Below, piece after piece: positions 1 through 22,955 of a stretch of DNA of 64,000 bases; within the stretch, counting starts at the first letter, position 1, and each line of letters opens with the position of its first letter. A model generated the notes under the pieces. It was not told where the DNA came from, ran no database searches, and saw nothing but the letters and a program-made list of their open reading frames with translations. The position numbers and the translations under genes are program-made. Source of the DNA: Halichondria panicea (lineage: Eukaryota; Porifera; Demospongiae; Suberitida; Halichondriidae); contig NC_087385.1 of NCBI RefSeq assembly GCF_963675165.1, positions 5,987,912-6,051,911 of the forward strand, in the 5' to 3' direction.

Positions 1-6162
<6,162 letters not shown>

Positions 6163-6555
6163 CCTAGGGCAGCTACTACCACCACAGCTTCAGGCTCTAC
6201 TGACTCACACACACACAGAACATTAGTGGGTATCTAGAGCGAAGCTCCACAGGCTCAATCACACCTAGTACCTAACAGGGTCTTGTTCATCAATGATTGT
6301 TGTTTGTAAAAATGGGCGTGGCACAACATGTGAATACGGTACGGATCGCCCAGTGCACTAGATGGGCGTGGCAAAAACAAAATCAAAAAATAAAATGGTC
6401 ACGCCCATCTACTAGCTAGCAGTAGTGCACGTGATATCAACAAGACAGAACCTCTACAGAAGTACTGAGCTGTCTCACAACAAACGATCACCAAGCGTAG
6501 CTCTAAACAAGGGTACCCTAACAGTGTACTAGCTGCTGACAACTCTAATACAGAT
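6163..6555. promoter_or_regulatory. Divergent promoter region, RING-kinase / AKT
   Basis: 393 bp separate the two start codons, which face away from each other. No other coding segment is visible, so both promoters and 5' UTRs must lie here unless distant 5' exons exist. The interval contains GGGCGTGGC repeated near 6313 and 6364 and its reverse complement near 6399, which could be GC-box-like sites. Assignment is positional. Confidence 0.45.
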
Positions 6556-11438
<4,883 letters not shown>

Positions 11439-11818
11439 CAATTCCCCCATAGCTAGCTTTCTGTCCAGTGTGTGCAAACTCAATACATGTCCTGTACTAG
11501 CCATAGCAGTAATTATTATTATTATTATTATTATACATGTCATGTGGTAGCATTTTTTTTCTACGTGTGTGTGTGTGTCATATCTTTTTTAGTGGCTGTC
11601 AACATGACTGCTGTGTGTTTTTGATGTACAGAATAAACAATATATTGATTTTGGACAATAAAAATGTCAAAGTGATCATGTGCTATAATAATAATAATTA
11701 ATTTTATTAATGCAAATGTTTTAAGTCAGTTATTGTCCAGAGCTGTAACAACGTTTGGTCTTGAGTCTTGATTTCTGGAGAAATTGGACAGTCATATATA
11801 TTGATACAGATTCTTAGT
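11439..11818. other. Convergent 3' region of AKT and the formin
   Basis: It follows the AKT stop. Plus-strand AATAAA hexamers lie at 11632-11637 and 11657-11662 and are probable AKT poly(A) signals. A minus-strand AATAAA (TTTATT at 11703-11708) would serve the formin. An ATT repeat lies at about 11512-11532. A possible tiny last formin exon (11742-11707, ending TAA) fits phase 0 but is unproven. Confidence 0.5.
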
Positions 11819-14800
11819 CTACACTGTATGCAAGGCATGCAACCTATGTATCAGGACCAAATTACTTGCTATGAATTCATAAATACATGTACTGGCCTCA
11901 ACCTTACAGCTATCTTTATCTGCCTGGCAACTCACCAGGCCAGAGGAGGCCACTGGTCGGACTAATGTCCCATTCCTTCTCTTCAACTCTTCTGCACGCA
12001 CTCTGTTGTTGTTGGGAGGAGAGCAGTCAAATATAATATTATTACGAAACTGTCCTTAGCAGACTGACTGACACATAACTATATAAGTATGGTACAGTGC
12101 ATGTGAGAGTCAATATTTAACTATTAATTACAGAATGATACATGTGTCTCTTGTACGTATAAACCGATATCGGCTAATCCACCTCTCTCTGGCCAGGTTT
12201 TTCTTCTCCTGCTTCCAGTACTCATTGAACTGCACCACAAATGAGCTCCAGAGGCCGAAAAAATAGCCAGGGTTTACTGAGCTCTGACCCGAGGGTGGAG
12301 CCACACAGAAGTAATCCACTAGAGAATGAAACTGCTGTTCACAGGTGTTGACCAGAGAGGAGAGCTCCCCGCCTTTACCCTCAACTGCATGGGGGAATTG
12401 GACGGGCACACTAATTTTGTAAATTGTTGTACACTGTACACACTTATCTATACATGTAACGCATTACACAATGTACATACTTCTACACTGTACATGTATA
12501 AAGTTCGAGACTACTCTAAATTTAAACTATACATGCTATCTTTTACATACATGTGTTCTGACAAGTTGCACTCTTTCACTGAGCCTGACCTTGCTTCATA
12601 TGACCCTCCATCCTTGACTTGAATGGCTCCAAACCATCACTGGGGGAGGACACTAGTACCTCTCTCAAGGCAGCCCTGAAACTATCCACCTTGCTGATAT
12701 ACTCGGACACGCAGCTACGCATCAGGTCAAAGTCCAGCTGTGCAGAGGTCATAAGGTCAGCAGGGTCCGGCAGAGGAAATTCTGGCGCAAAGGCCGACTG
12801 TGTATAAGTGTATGGAAAGAATTGGTATAAGGTTTGTATACATGTACATGCGTGTGCAGATGAATATGAAACATATGCATAACTTTTAGGGTGTTCACTT
12901 TTGTAACATTTTCATTGCTATAATGATGGTTGACATTTCAACATACACATCTAAGTCTACAGCGTATGTACTTTCTCCCTCTCCTGACGGTAACAGGACA
13001 CGAGGAACTTGAGCAGGTTACTGGAGTTGTCAGCAGTCTTGACATCCCTCAGCTTAGGGAGGATCTCAAGGTGAAACCCATCAGCCTGACCTCTGACCTG
13101 TGGAAACAGTTGACAGTTGATTTAGCGCGTGTAAACTGTGCATTAAAGACACCGAGTTTGTGCTGTTGGGAGGCTAGTCAGAAATGGCCGGTTCTGTCCA
13201 CAACTTACTGACCTTGTTTCCAGTGTTCATCAGATTACCCAGTGCCAAGACCAGGCCAAGAATTGTGTTCACCTGTATGTGAATGTATACATAGTGACTA
13301 TAGCGTACAAACTGATTATACCACACCTCTTTTGAGTGGTTGAGCTGCTGGCATACTCTACTGAGCATGCTCAGTTTGTCCAAAATGGCAGCACTGGTTT
13401 CAGGTAGTGTCTGAGAGTATAATACACACAGCAAACGTTCGCTGAACTGTGGCACCTCACTCAGAGCATACATAAACCTACAAAATCACATGACAATCAC
13501 GCCGCTACAATATTGACGACAAATTGCTTCCACGCACATTTCTGGTGCATCCAGGGGAAGCGGGTGTGGTGATTTAAGGTGGGTTCTTATTGCGCTCAAC
13601 TCTTCAACAGTAGCTTGCTGGAATGGACAAATAATTATCACAGCAGTTTGATAACATTTAGCAAGTTAGCACACTCACCAGATCGTGTATAGCTTGTAGC
13701 GTCTCTCGATCTACCAGAGTCACACCTCCACTCCTCACAGCCTCACCAAGCTCACTTGTCCCACACGGCAGACTACCAAGCATAATACCGATAGCCTGTG
13801 GGACAACGTATAAATCATACCAGTAATTTTTAGGCATGTGACTATTGATTTACAGATAATAGTGTGACATATCTTACATGCATGTACACATTGATTTCTG
13901 TGGGATACTGTAGACAGATAAAAACTTGCCTGAGAGCGTTTTCCATCGAGTATGGTGATTGGTCGGATTGCTGAATTGCGGCGTGGCTTGTCGAGTGATA
14001 ACCTGAGAGTGTGTGGAGTGGTGTCTTTTCTGGAGAAGGACTTAACAAACTTCTCAACATCACCGAGAGCTGTGTCAATAATATTAAAATTGAACATCAG
14101 TACACTGTATGCATGTACAATTTAATCAACTTATGAAGTTTTGGATGCCCTTTACTCTAGCTTTCACATGGCGTATAGTGAAATATTACTTGTAAAAGAA
14201 TACCTAAAACTAGCTGTACCCTTAAACTCCACCTCTACTTTATTCTAGCCATGCATGTACACTCTCACCGGGCTCGGAGATATGCTTCCACACGTTGTCC
14301 ACTGTCCTGAGTTGTGCTGACGAGAACTGGACCCTCCTCCAGAACAGGGGCTTTAGGGGGACACTGGGGCGATAGTGGGTCACCGTGGCCTCCAGTGAGG
14401 GCAGTGCAGGGGGTGGAGGTGGTGGGGGGACAGCCCTCGAGGTTGAAGGTTCTGTAGAAGACACAGCTTTAGATGAGAACGTCGATGGAGCACTGGATTC
14501 CAGTAGAGAGGTTATTTTTATTGTACATGTTGAGGTTGTTATTGATGCTTGTGATGGTAGAAGTGAATGCTGTGATACAGTTGAGCAATGTGATGGCACT
14601 GAAGTTTGTGAGGCTGATGCAGCCAGTGAAGTTTGCAATGATGGCATTGAGACTGATGCAGCTTGTAAAGGTTGTACTACTTGATTAGGTTGTGATGATG
14701 ATGAGGACTGTGGAGGGTATGTCTCTGCACAGTCAGTCAGAGATTCCTCTCTGGAGCCCAATTGCTCTATGGATTTACTTTTCTTGTCAGCCCATCCAGT

Positions 14801-16074
14801 TTCAACAGTTTTATGGTAACAGACTTCGTCCACAGCATCAGTCTTCCTGCTACAGACAGTGCTGTCTACACTTGTTGAGCGCTCAATGGATCGCTGGTTT
14901 CTGGAGGCTCGAATCAGTCTCTCAATGATGAGTACCAGCTTCCCCTTGGGAGTGGGTAAGACTGATCTGCAGGTGTGAGGGGGGAGGGGGCTTGGTGATA
15001 AGGGCAGCTTGTAATAGGAGTGGAGGTAAATACGTCAGTAGCTCACACAGAGGTTATATCTGTACTTTATTAGGTATAAGGGGACTAACAATATTAACAT
15101 TATATGTGTATACCCACAGAGATGTTACTGGTATTATACGTGTGCAAAAACTGGAACCGACATACTTACTTGAACAGTTTTGCGCTGGCCTCCTTGTTAC
15201 CATGGTGCTCACAGGATACTTTTGACTCGCGTACACTGTGTTCAAACTTAGCCTAGAAGTGGAAAGAGACACTAATGAGTGCTACACAAGGGTGCATACT
15301 TACAGCCAGACTAGAGAATGTGTATGTATGTACATGTATAATTATTATACTGCCTTGTATTTATGGTATACAGTTGAACTCACAATTGCAGAAGTTAACT
15401 GAAGTAACTGTCCCCTGAGTTTTGGATCATTCTCCTCTCCATTGGCAACAAGCTGACTCAGCAGATCCACACCAGAGCAGAGTGCATTCAACCTGTCCTC
15501 CTGCACAGAATAAATCACCAAGCAGCTATAATTATATATTTACTGTGTATTCAAATACAGCCATTAACAGGTCACTGTACTGTGGGTACAATCCAGCACT
15601 GTACTGTGGGTACAATCCAGCACTGTACTGGGGGTACAATCCAGCACTGTACTGGGGTACAATCCAGCACTGTACTGGGGGTACAATCCAGCACTGTACT
15701 GGGGGTACAACTCAGCACTGTACTGGGGGTACAACCCAGCACTGTACTGGGGGTACAACCCAGCACTGTACTGGGGGTACAACCCAGCACTGTACTGGGG
15801 GTACAATCCAGCACTGTACTGGGGGTACAATCCAGCACTGTACTGTGGGTACAATCCAGCATTGTAAACGTCTAAACGGAAATGGTCAGTGTACATCAAC
15901 TACGCTAGCTTCGTAATATATTCAAGTGAACACAATACACAGTCTACCAGCCCAACACAAGTAGCTAGACACCTGTACATGCTGTAGATCTACTGCTTAC
16001 TACCTACCTAGCAGGGATCTCGAGCCACTGCTCTAAAAACAATTATTCACACTTACAGCAGCTTTGTCACTCAT
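11819..16074 (-). CDS. FMN: FMN-family formin (FH1-FH2 actin nucleator), short N-terminus
   Basis: Exons: 16074-16057, 15500-15384, 15252-15170, 14966-14269, 14069-13930, 13795-13679, 13617-13538, 13477-13327, 13272-13213, 13097-12972, 12797-12590, 12384-12183, 12002-11936 (or reading on to a stop at 11819). Phases agree throughout. A proline run near residues 252-259 is the FH1, which recruits profilin-actin. FH2 runs from about 275 (KPLFWRRV) to about 667, with [30 protein letters not shown] and [20 protein letters not shown] matching formin 1/2/cappuccino rather than diaphanous or DAAM. The first 70 residues show no GTPase-binding/FH3 module. An in-frame TAA lies seven codons upstream of the ATG. 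Intron 5 uses a GC donor. The 3' end is uncertain: a good GT donor follows residue 689. Confidence 0.9.
13796..13929 (-). other. GC-AG intron in the formin gene
   Basis: On the minus strand the FH2 exon ends TCTCAG followed by GCAAGT; the acceptor is CCCACAG before GCTATCGG. Joining there gives KRSQAIGI, matching the conserved FMN motif KRSQAVGI. A GC donor with strong flanks (AG|GCAAGT) is the usual form of this minor class. Confidence 0.85.
15573..15867. repeat. 24-bp minisatellite in formin intron 1
   Basis: About 12 copies of a 24-bp unit (GTACAATCCAGCACTGTACT plus GGGG), differing at a few positions, with one copy short by a G. The unit has few stops, so it produces spurious ORFs on both strands. 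Confidence 0.93.
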
Positions 16075-16486
16075 TCTATAAGACAGCTCCAGTCCTCTTT
16101 ACAGCTAGCATTAGCAAGCACCATTTCTTCACAGTTTCATTAGCACCTCTACAGTACAGAGAGGTCCACGTGTTTTGGTAATAATGGCTGGATGAAGAAG
16201 TCATACCAAGACTGTCAACTAGTCTATGGGTTATTTTTCTGACTATCTTTCCCTGAAGACTATTTCTACTATTAAAATTCTTGTAAGACGATCTTTACTG
16301 AAAAAGAAAAGGGTCAACTAACCCAAAGACATGTTGCAGATCTCTGCAAATGACAAATGAGTGTAACCATCAATACCTCGGACTTTGTGGTATTTGTACT
16401 CACGCTATAAAAACAGCAAGTGTTGACAACAGCTAGCTTTTACTTAGTTCACAATTTATCTGACAGTGTGAGAAACTAACTGTGAA
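16075..16486. promoter_or_regulatory. Divergent promoter region, formin / RasGRP
   Basis: 412 bp between the two opposed ATGs with no visible exon. Short palindromes and a TATAAAAACAG stretch at about 16406-16416 lie roughly 70 bp upstream of the RasGRP ATG on the plus strand, so a TATA-type element is possible. Positional inference. Confidence 0.4.
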
Positions 16487-18610
16487 ATGGAGGATGCTGC
16501 TGATATTACCCTCAATGAGCTACTCTCGCGCATGCTCTCAAAGTTTGGTGAGTGAATCATAACTATCCTACAATGTTGCAAGAGTAATATGATTGTAAGC
16601 AAAGCTTCTCAGTGTTACATTCTCACGTACATACTTACACACACCGTACACAGAAAATGAAGACTACGCAAGAAACATTCGGCCTAGTTCCAACTCAGAC
16701 TTTGACCCTGCCTACCCTCAGGTGTTTCTGCTCACGTCCAAGTGGTACAAGGAGCCCTCCTTTGTCATGGAGCAGCTGCAGGGACTGTATCCACTACACT
16801 CTGTGTATGTATGTGTGTGTGTGGAGGGGAGGGGGGTGGGTGGTAGCCTCAAGCATAGAATCTCAAGTACAAATTGTGTTTCTTAGGTATCTATAGGATA
16901 GGTTGGGGTAGCCTCAAGCAATAGAGTCTCAAGTACAAATTGTGTTTCGTAGGTATCTATAGGATATTGTTGAGTGTGCATTTTTCTCTATCTAGCTGTC
17001 ACATTTTTACTAATTGTAACTCGTTAAATAATCATCACTAGGTGACATTCCCTGCCTGCCAAACACTTCCCATAATTTGCTCTGTTGTAATGGCATTCGC
17101 CCCAGACGTGTATATACGGTGTTTCTCAAAGGTTATAGTTGCCTAATTATTTTCTAAAGTTTGGCACAACTGCTCTCCATTGTTGTAGCTCCCACTGTCA
17201 CTGGAAAGAGCTGCAATCAAAGTTTGCATATAATTTCTCACTCTTGGCATTCCTAGAGCATAATCATCACTATGTTATGCATACTTCTAGTATGCGGTAT
17301 AATTATATATCCCCAGTGAGCATTGTTCAGCTGGTATGTTATAGCATAACTGATTGTGTGGTGTGTGTGTGTGTGTGGGGGGGGGCATATATATAAACTC
17401 CCCACTGTACTGAGAGAACATTGTTGTGATAATTCTTGACCTTGAGAGCAGATATACTGCCAGTGTACAAGTTTCAAAGTCTGGCGAAGAATCCGTTGTC
17501 AGGGCAACGACTCGGAGAAAATGGGCTATAGCTCGAGTGGTGAGGTGAGTATAAAAAACAGGCAAAATTATATTGATAATGCTTTTATTGACGTGGTGGA
17601 TACCATACATTGTGTGTTTGTTGTTGTGACCAATCACGGCCAGCTGTCATTAGCTTATACGTACAAATATAATTATATGTAAACCTATCTAATTATCCAC
17701 CCACCTTTGTGTACACAGTGTGCCCTCGTTAAACCCACCGTGGAATGAGTGTGTCTGTTTCAACATAACCTGTAATATCAATAATTGTAGCAAGTGGTTT
17801 TTTTGTAACGCTTAGAAGAGTACTAAGGTTTAGATCATGCGTTTGTTTACGTGTGCCTTGAGGAAATGCTGTGGTCAATGCGAGTCATGAGACAACTAGT
17901 CTGCTGCCAGGAAGCTTCAGTAGTCTGTTGTGCTATGAAGGTTGATTTTTGGAATGTACAGTTACACTGACATTTAAGTGCGTTTCCCTGTTTTGTTTGT
18001 GGTGAATTTATTCACTTTAACTGCTTCATTTCTGAGAAAATTTGTTGAGGCCAGGAAATTACCAATCTCCTGTTTATTTCCAGTCCCTCTGATAGTTAGT
18101 TCACAGTGGGAGGCATGTGATTTAACTACCAATTAAATTCATACTTTTGGCTAATAAAACTGATGGCTGCTATTCAAAGCGTCAATATCATAGTTATATA
18201 AGAGTAGTTTGTGTACAGTGTAGCCCTTGTCTAGTTTCTGAACAAATGGCATTTTTAGGACAAATGAATCTGAAACCTTGATTAAATCTCTGTCGCACTC
18301 AGGTTTTGGTTAGAGCATTTCCCCGATGACTTTCGTGCCATCACCCCCCTCCCACGTCTGGTGGAAGATCTACAAAAGGTCATGACCTCTAGTGGGGACA
18401 AGGATCTCTCTGAATTCGTCTCCCTGGATACGCTGTACGTGAGAGTGGCGTCTATTCTGTGTGATTATTCAATTATCATATGCAATACAGAATACCTAAA
18501 ATACATGCACACAAGCTCATATTTCATTCTAACATAGACTTTTACAATGTAGGTAATGACGGTGTCTTGGATGTACTAACTTTCTACCTGACCACACCCG
18601 CACCCACACA

Positions 18611-18685
<75 letters not shown>

Positions 18686-19892
18686 CCCCGAGGATCCTCG
18701 CTGGTTCCATCACTCCCTGAGCACTCCCATGAAGAGGGAGTTCAATGTTGTACGGCGACCTAGCCTCGGGTTTGATGCCACCTCAGCTGAGGAACTGGCA
18801 GAGATCATGTGCTCTCTAGACTACAAGCTATTCAGGAGAATTCCGGTATATACACATTCTCATGTCATCACCCTTTTACATCCATAAAAGATAATTGTAG
18901 CATTGAATGCTTCGTACAAAACACTCGTGCTTTAGGTTCAATAATACCAAGAAACATTTGTATTATAGGTCCTTGTACTGTACTGTTTCATTTTCACATG
19001 TACCATTTCTTGATTGTAATAGTTATTCTGCTAACTCTGCAGATACGAGAGTTCTGCCTATATGCCCACGCAGCCAAGCCAAGCAAGGAGACTCCACGCA
19101 TAGAGGAGTGCATCCAGCTGTTCAACGGGCTCACTCTCTGGGTGGTCTGCAACATACTGCGAGAGTTCACCATTGTCAAGAGGGCAGACATCATTGAGAA
19201 GTTCATCGACACTACCAAGGTCAGTTTATCAATTAGTGTCTAGCAATACTTCCTGGAACCCAGAGTGTCCAATGCATAGTTCACAAAAGGAAACATGTTC
19301 AGTTTAAATCTTCAACAAGACTCTACAGACCATGCTGTTATATACATGTAGATATGGCATATGTAGATATGGCATATGTATGATGCTCTGTATGATGTAT
19401 ACATCATTCTTTTAGTTTAGACAAGGCTAGCTATTGAAAATTCACTGGGAACATTTGGGAACATTAGGAACAGTAAGAGCCAGTATTTATAAAATTAAGC
19501 TGGCTTCGCATATTTCGTGACGATTTACGTGCAGTACTAACCCTTCTCTTCACTGCACACAGCACTTGCACAGTCTCCATTGCTATAACACGCTCCTGGC
19601 GGTGGTGGGAGGCCTGAACCATTTCAGTGTCCGTCGCCTCAACCAAACGTGGGTACATGTGGACAAGGCCAAGAAAGAGGAACTCACTACATGGACTGAG
19701 TTCTTCAGCTCTCATATGAACTACGCCAAGTATCGACAGACTGTGACTGCTCTCCATGGAGGCTTCCATATCCCTGTCATGTATGTCCACATGTGCTACC
19801 TTTACAGTAGTACACTGCTAGCGTCTACGTATACGGTATATTCATGCCTACAATATCGACAGTATGTTCATGTTCATGTTCATGTCCATGTA

Positions 19893-19959
<67 letters not shown>

Positions 19960-22330
19960 ACCACAGAGGCATCCTGCTCAAAGACCTTGTAGCCGTGGAC
20001 TCTCAGTCTAAGGACTACAGTGACTCCAGTTTGGGAGTGGTCAATATCAACAAGTACCGTCTCTTGTGGACCCTACTCTCTGCCATGAAACAAGCTCAAC
20101 TCACAACCCCAAAGACACCACCTGATGTCGAGCACATGAGGATTCTCAGGGTGAGCTGAGTGGTTCTATTGACTCCCCCTATTAGGCTAGTAGGATATTT
20201 TAGGGCACATGTAACTGATGTGCTAGCTTACATATACACAACCATGTAGCTAACTCCTTTCTGCATAGCAGTAATTGTAATGTCTAGGTATTGTTAGCTT
20301 TCTAGTTTGTAAATAACAAACAAAAGCTACACACTGTATGTGTATTCACTAGTTGAACCCTCTGACCCCCCCCCCCCCCAGGCTGCAGTGAACCAGGCTA
20401 ACATGGATGATGATGCCCTTGAGGAGTTGTCTGTCTCTCGAGAGCCCCGATCACGAGATTCTAACTCTATTACTCGCTCCGTGGTGGACCAGCTTCCCAA
20501 ATTCTCAGAGTGGGCCGCAGGGAGACAGGGATCTCTTGATGGCGACACCCTCTCAAAGCATGTCCGGCAGATGGTTGATGTGAGTGTGTGTGTGGGTGGA
20601 TCGATATGCATACTGACCTTCCTACACATTCTGTGGTCACTGCCTTGTGGTGATGCAGCAATTCCCCAATATATATTTTGATTGACTTTATTCAGCCAAA
20701 GCATTAATTGTTATCTTGCATGCTACAGGCTGTGTTTCGAGCTTACGACAGTGACAACAGTGGTACGATCAGCACTGAAGAGTTTGACTCCATCTCCTCC
20801 AACTTTCCCTTCATTGAGCACTTCTCTGTTCTCGACCAGGACAAGTGAGCTACTTATAGCTACATTGTACATAATGGGCATACACATGCGTTGATTACTG
20901 TACAGCAATTTTGTGGCTTTACTCAAAGAATTTTTGTTAGCATATTCTTTACATGTGTATGTAATTACTAGCAGCCATAATTATAGAACATGATAACACG
21001 CAGAAACTTTGTGAGTTACCTGAATGCACGCACACACACGCACGCATGCGCACACACACACACACACGCACGCATGCGCACACACACACACACACACACG
21101 CACGCACACAGTGATGGTACAATCAGTTACGAAGAGCTTCTCTCCTACTTCCTATCTGCCAACACTTCACTGAGACAGAGATTCACTCACAAGTTTGAGG
21201 AGCACACGTTCCTCTCCTCCCCCGTCTGTGCTCACTGCAAGGGAATGGTGAGTCTGTGGTGGGGGTGTGAGGGTGAGTCTGTGAGGGGTGTGAGGGTGAG
21301 TCTGTGAGGGGGTGTGAGGGTGAGTCTGTGAGGGGGTGTGAGGGTGAGCCTGTGAGGGGTGTGAGGGTGAGCCTGTGAGGGTGTGCGTGTAAACATTTTG
21401 TTTCACTTCAAATGCAGGTCTCAGATCAAATTATATTACTTTCTGTTAGACCTTTGCTTTGCATAAAACAGTGTACATTGCTACACAGTGTGTTTGCATA
21501 GTGACTTGTCTCAATTTCAATTTTCCATTCCCCTACACAGATGAAAGGTATAGTTCGTCAAGGTGTTCGGTGTAAGGACTGTGCCATCAGTTGTCACAAG
21601 CATTGCAAGGATTACGTAGTTATTGACTGCAAGAAGACCAAGGAGAAGAAAAGTAAGTGTGCATGTGTTACAGTCATGTATGTGTAGGTAACACTATACA
21701 GCTGGTTTCAAAAGTCTTTGGTACGTAATGATGGTTGTCTCCCCCCCCCCCCCCCCCCACAAGCACTGTGTGGGTGTGGGTGTGTGTGGGTGTGTGGGTG
21801 TACTTGATTTTCAGTCTTGTGATGTTGTATACTAGTGGTGTACACAGTAGTTATGTCATGCGTATTGTATTGTCCTGCTCAGAGGGGAGCAAGGGGAGAC
21901 AAGCCAGTGCTGTCAATCCCGAGGGCTTAGAGCTCTACTGTGATGATGATATATCACTCAAGGAGAGACTCCAGAGGGCTGAAGTGGTGAGCTCTCTCAT
22001 TACCCTCAGATGTGTGTGCTTACAAAATCTCTGAAGAGAGAAAACTTTTCCTCTCTTTCACTTGTACTACCCTCTCCTCTATTGGATTTGATGTAACCAA
22101 ATGTTGGCTGCACATTTATACTTGATACTCCACACACACACATGCAGGCCCGTGATGCCCTCTCTGCTGAGAACTCTGAGCTACTGGCCAAGCTGGCTGA
22201 GGCCAATGCTAAGATCCATCAGCTGCAGAGCCACATAGCAGTCATACGACAACACACCATCGGCTTCATCCTCGAGCAAATGAATACCCTTAACCCATCA
22301 ATGACCGCTCCACCTGGTACCGAGGTCTAA
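16487..22330 (+). CDS. RASGRP: RasGRP: Ras/Rap guanine nucleotide exchange factor with EF-hands and C1
   Basis: Fourteen exons: 16487-16547, 16654-16804, 17452-17544, 18303-18434, 18686-18845, 19043-19219, 19563-19780, 19967-20150, 20382-20579, 20729-20844, 21112-21247, 21541-21652, 21883-21986, 22148-22330; 674 aa, phases consistent. REM region about 1-140 ([18 protein letters not shown]); CDC25/RasGEF about 150-410 ([25 protein letters not shown]). EF-hand 1 is D465-E476 ([12 protein letters not shown]) and EF-hand 2 is D494-E505 ([12 protein letters not shown]). The C1 domain has exact spacing: H523, C536, C539, C553, C556, H561, C564, C572. A coiled coil (about 620-655) closes the protein, as in RasGRP1. 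Expected role: DAG- and Ca2+-regulated GDP release from Ras or Rap at membranes. Confidence 0.95.
16842..16968. repeat. About 65-bp tandem duplication in RasGRP intron 2
   Basis: Two adjacent copies beginning GGTAGCCTCAAGCA (16842 and 16907) and continuing through CAAGTACAAATTGTGTTTC, with few differences. The start echoes the AGCCTC family. Confidence 0.8.
18600..18684 (+). repeat. (CA)n tract abutting RasGRP exon 5 acceptor
   Basis: About 85 bp of CA with rare C interruptions, running directly into the CAG used as the exon 5 3' splice site. Confidence 0.9.
19896..19958 (+). repeat. (CA)n(CT)n compound microsatellite before RasGRP exon 8
   Basis: A short CA run followed by about 38 bp of CT. 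The CT part forms the polypyrimidine tract of the intron that ends AACCACAG at 19966. Confidence 0.9.
21028..21110 (+). repeat. Alternating CA/CG tract before RasGRP exon 11
   Basis: Purine-pyrimidine alternation with embedded CGCACGCATGCGCAC blocks, occurring at least twice, ends in the CACAG acceptor. Such sequence is prone to left-handed DNA. Confidence 0.85.
21248..21395 (+). repeat. Tandem array that repeats the intron 11 splice donor of RasGRP
   Basis: Units of about 23-25 bp (GGTGAGTCTGTGAGGGGTGT) start exactly at the exon 11 donor. GTGAGT occurs at 21248, 21273, 21296 and 21320, then as GTGAGC in two more copies. Only the first site is needed for the model. Confidence 0.85.
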
Positions 22331-22955
22331 ACTGATTTATTCCAACTGCACAAATACTCCATAGTTTTTCTGTCACCAAGTATAGAATTTTTTTTATTTT
22401 TTTACGTACCGTTGGTTTTTGTTGAAACTTCACAGCTTATAAGTGAAAAATCTTTGCAAAGTAGTGCACTTTGCATATAACTTTTGCTCTTGCAGTAAAT
22501 AACAGAGCCAATTAACAATTCAACTGAGCTAAGCTCCTTGCTAATACAATAGTCTCGAATACTACTATTAAATACGAGTGTTGCAAGCTGCGCTGTGCTA
22601 ATGCCTCTCGCCATGTTATGCTTTCGCTCAAGAGTGTTAAATATAGTAGAGGGAATAAAGCTATAACATTAAAGTTAGCTCACTGACTTGTTTTACATGC
22701 ATGCATCTATATTCACTCTTCATATACACCGGCCTTAAAAAGAAAGTGCGGCCTTGGATCGAGGCTAAAAGATTCCCTTCCTTATTTTATCTATTACGGA
22801 CTAAGTGTTAATTTGTGGTTTTTTGTTGAATGATCTTTTACCAGTAATCCAACCTCTGCTGTGTTTACATCTCTTCTACTGAGGTAAGGAAAATAGGCTC
22901 ACAGTGTGACAGCCTATGATTGCCTTCATACACGCAGGAAGGAAGCACTCCAGTG
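22331..22955 (+). other. RasGRP 3' UTR and CARD-gene upstream region
   Basis: An AATAAA at 22654-22659 is the probable RasGRP poly(A) signal. An inverted partial AGCCTCGA element lies at 22741-22766. A likely noncoding first exon of the CARD gene ends CTACTGAG at 22883, followed by a GTAAGG donor; its intron would end at the CACGCAG acceptor, 22936. Confidence 0.45.

Noticed and set aside
14385-14688. Plus-strand ORFs opposite the formin exon 4
   Set aside because: Antisense to the Ser/Pro-rich FH1 exon, with low-complexity composition and no splice or domain support.
17452-17544. RasGRP exon 3 read in the frame [11 protein letters not shown]
   Set aside because: That frame breaks phase with exon 4; moving the exon 2 donor by two bases to 16804 gives IARVVRFWLEHF, matching the REM domain, and keeps all phases.
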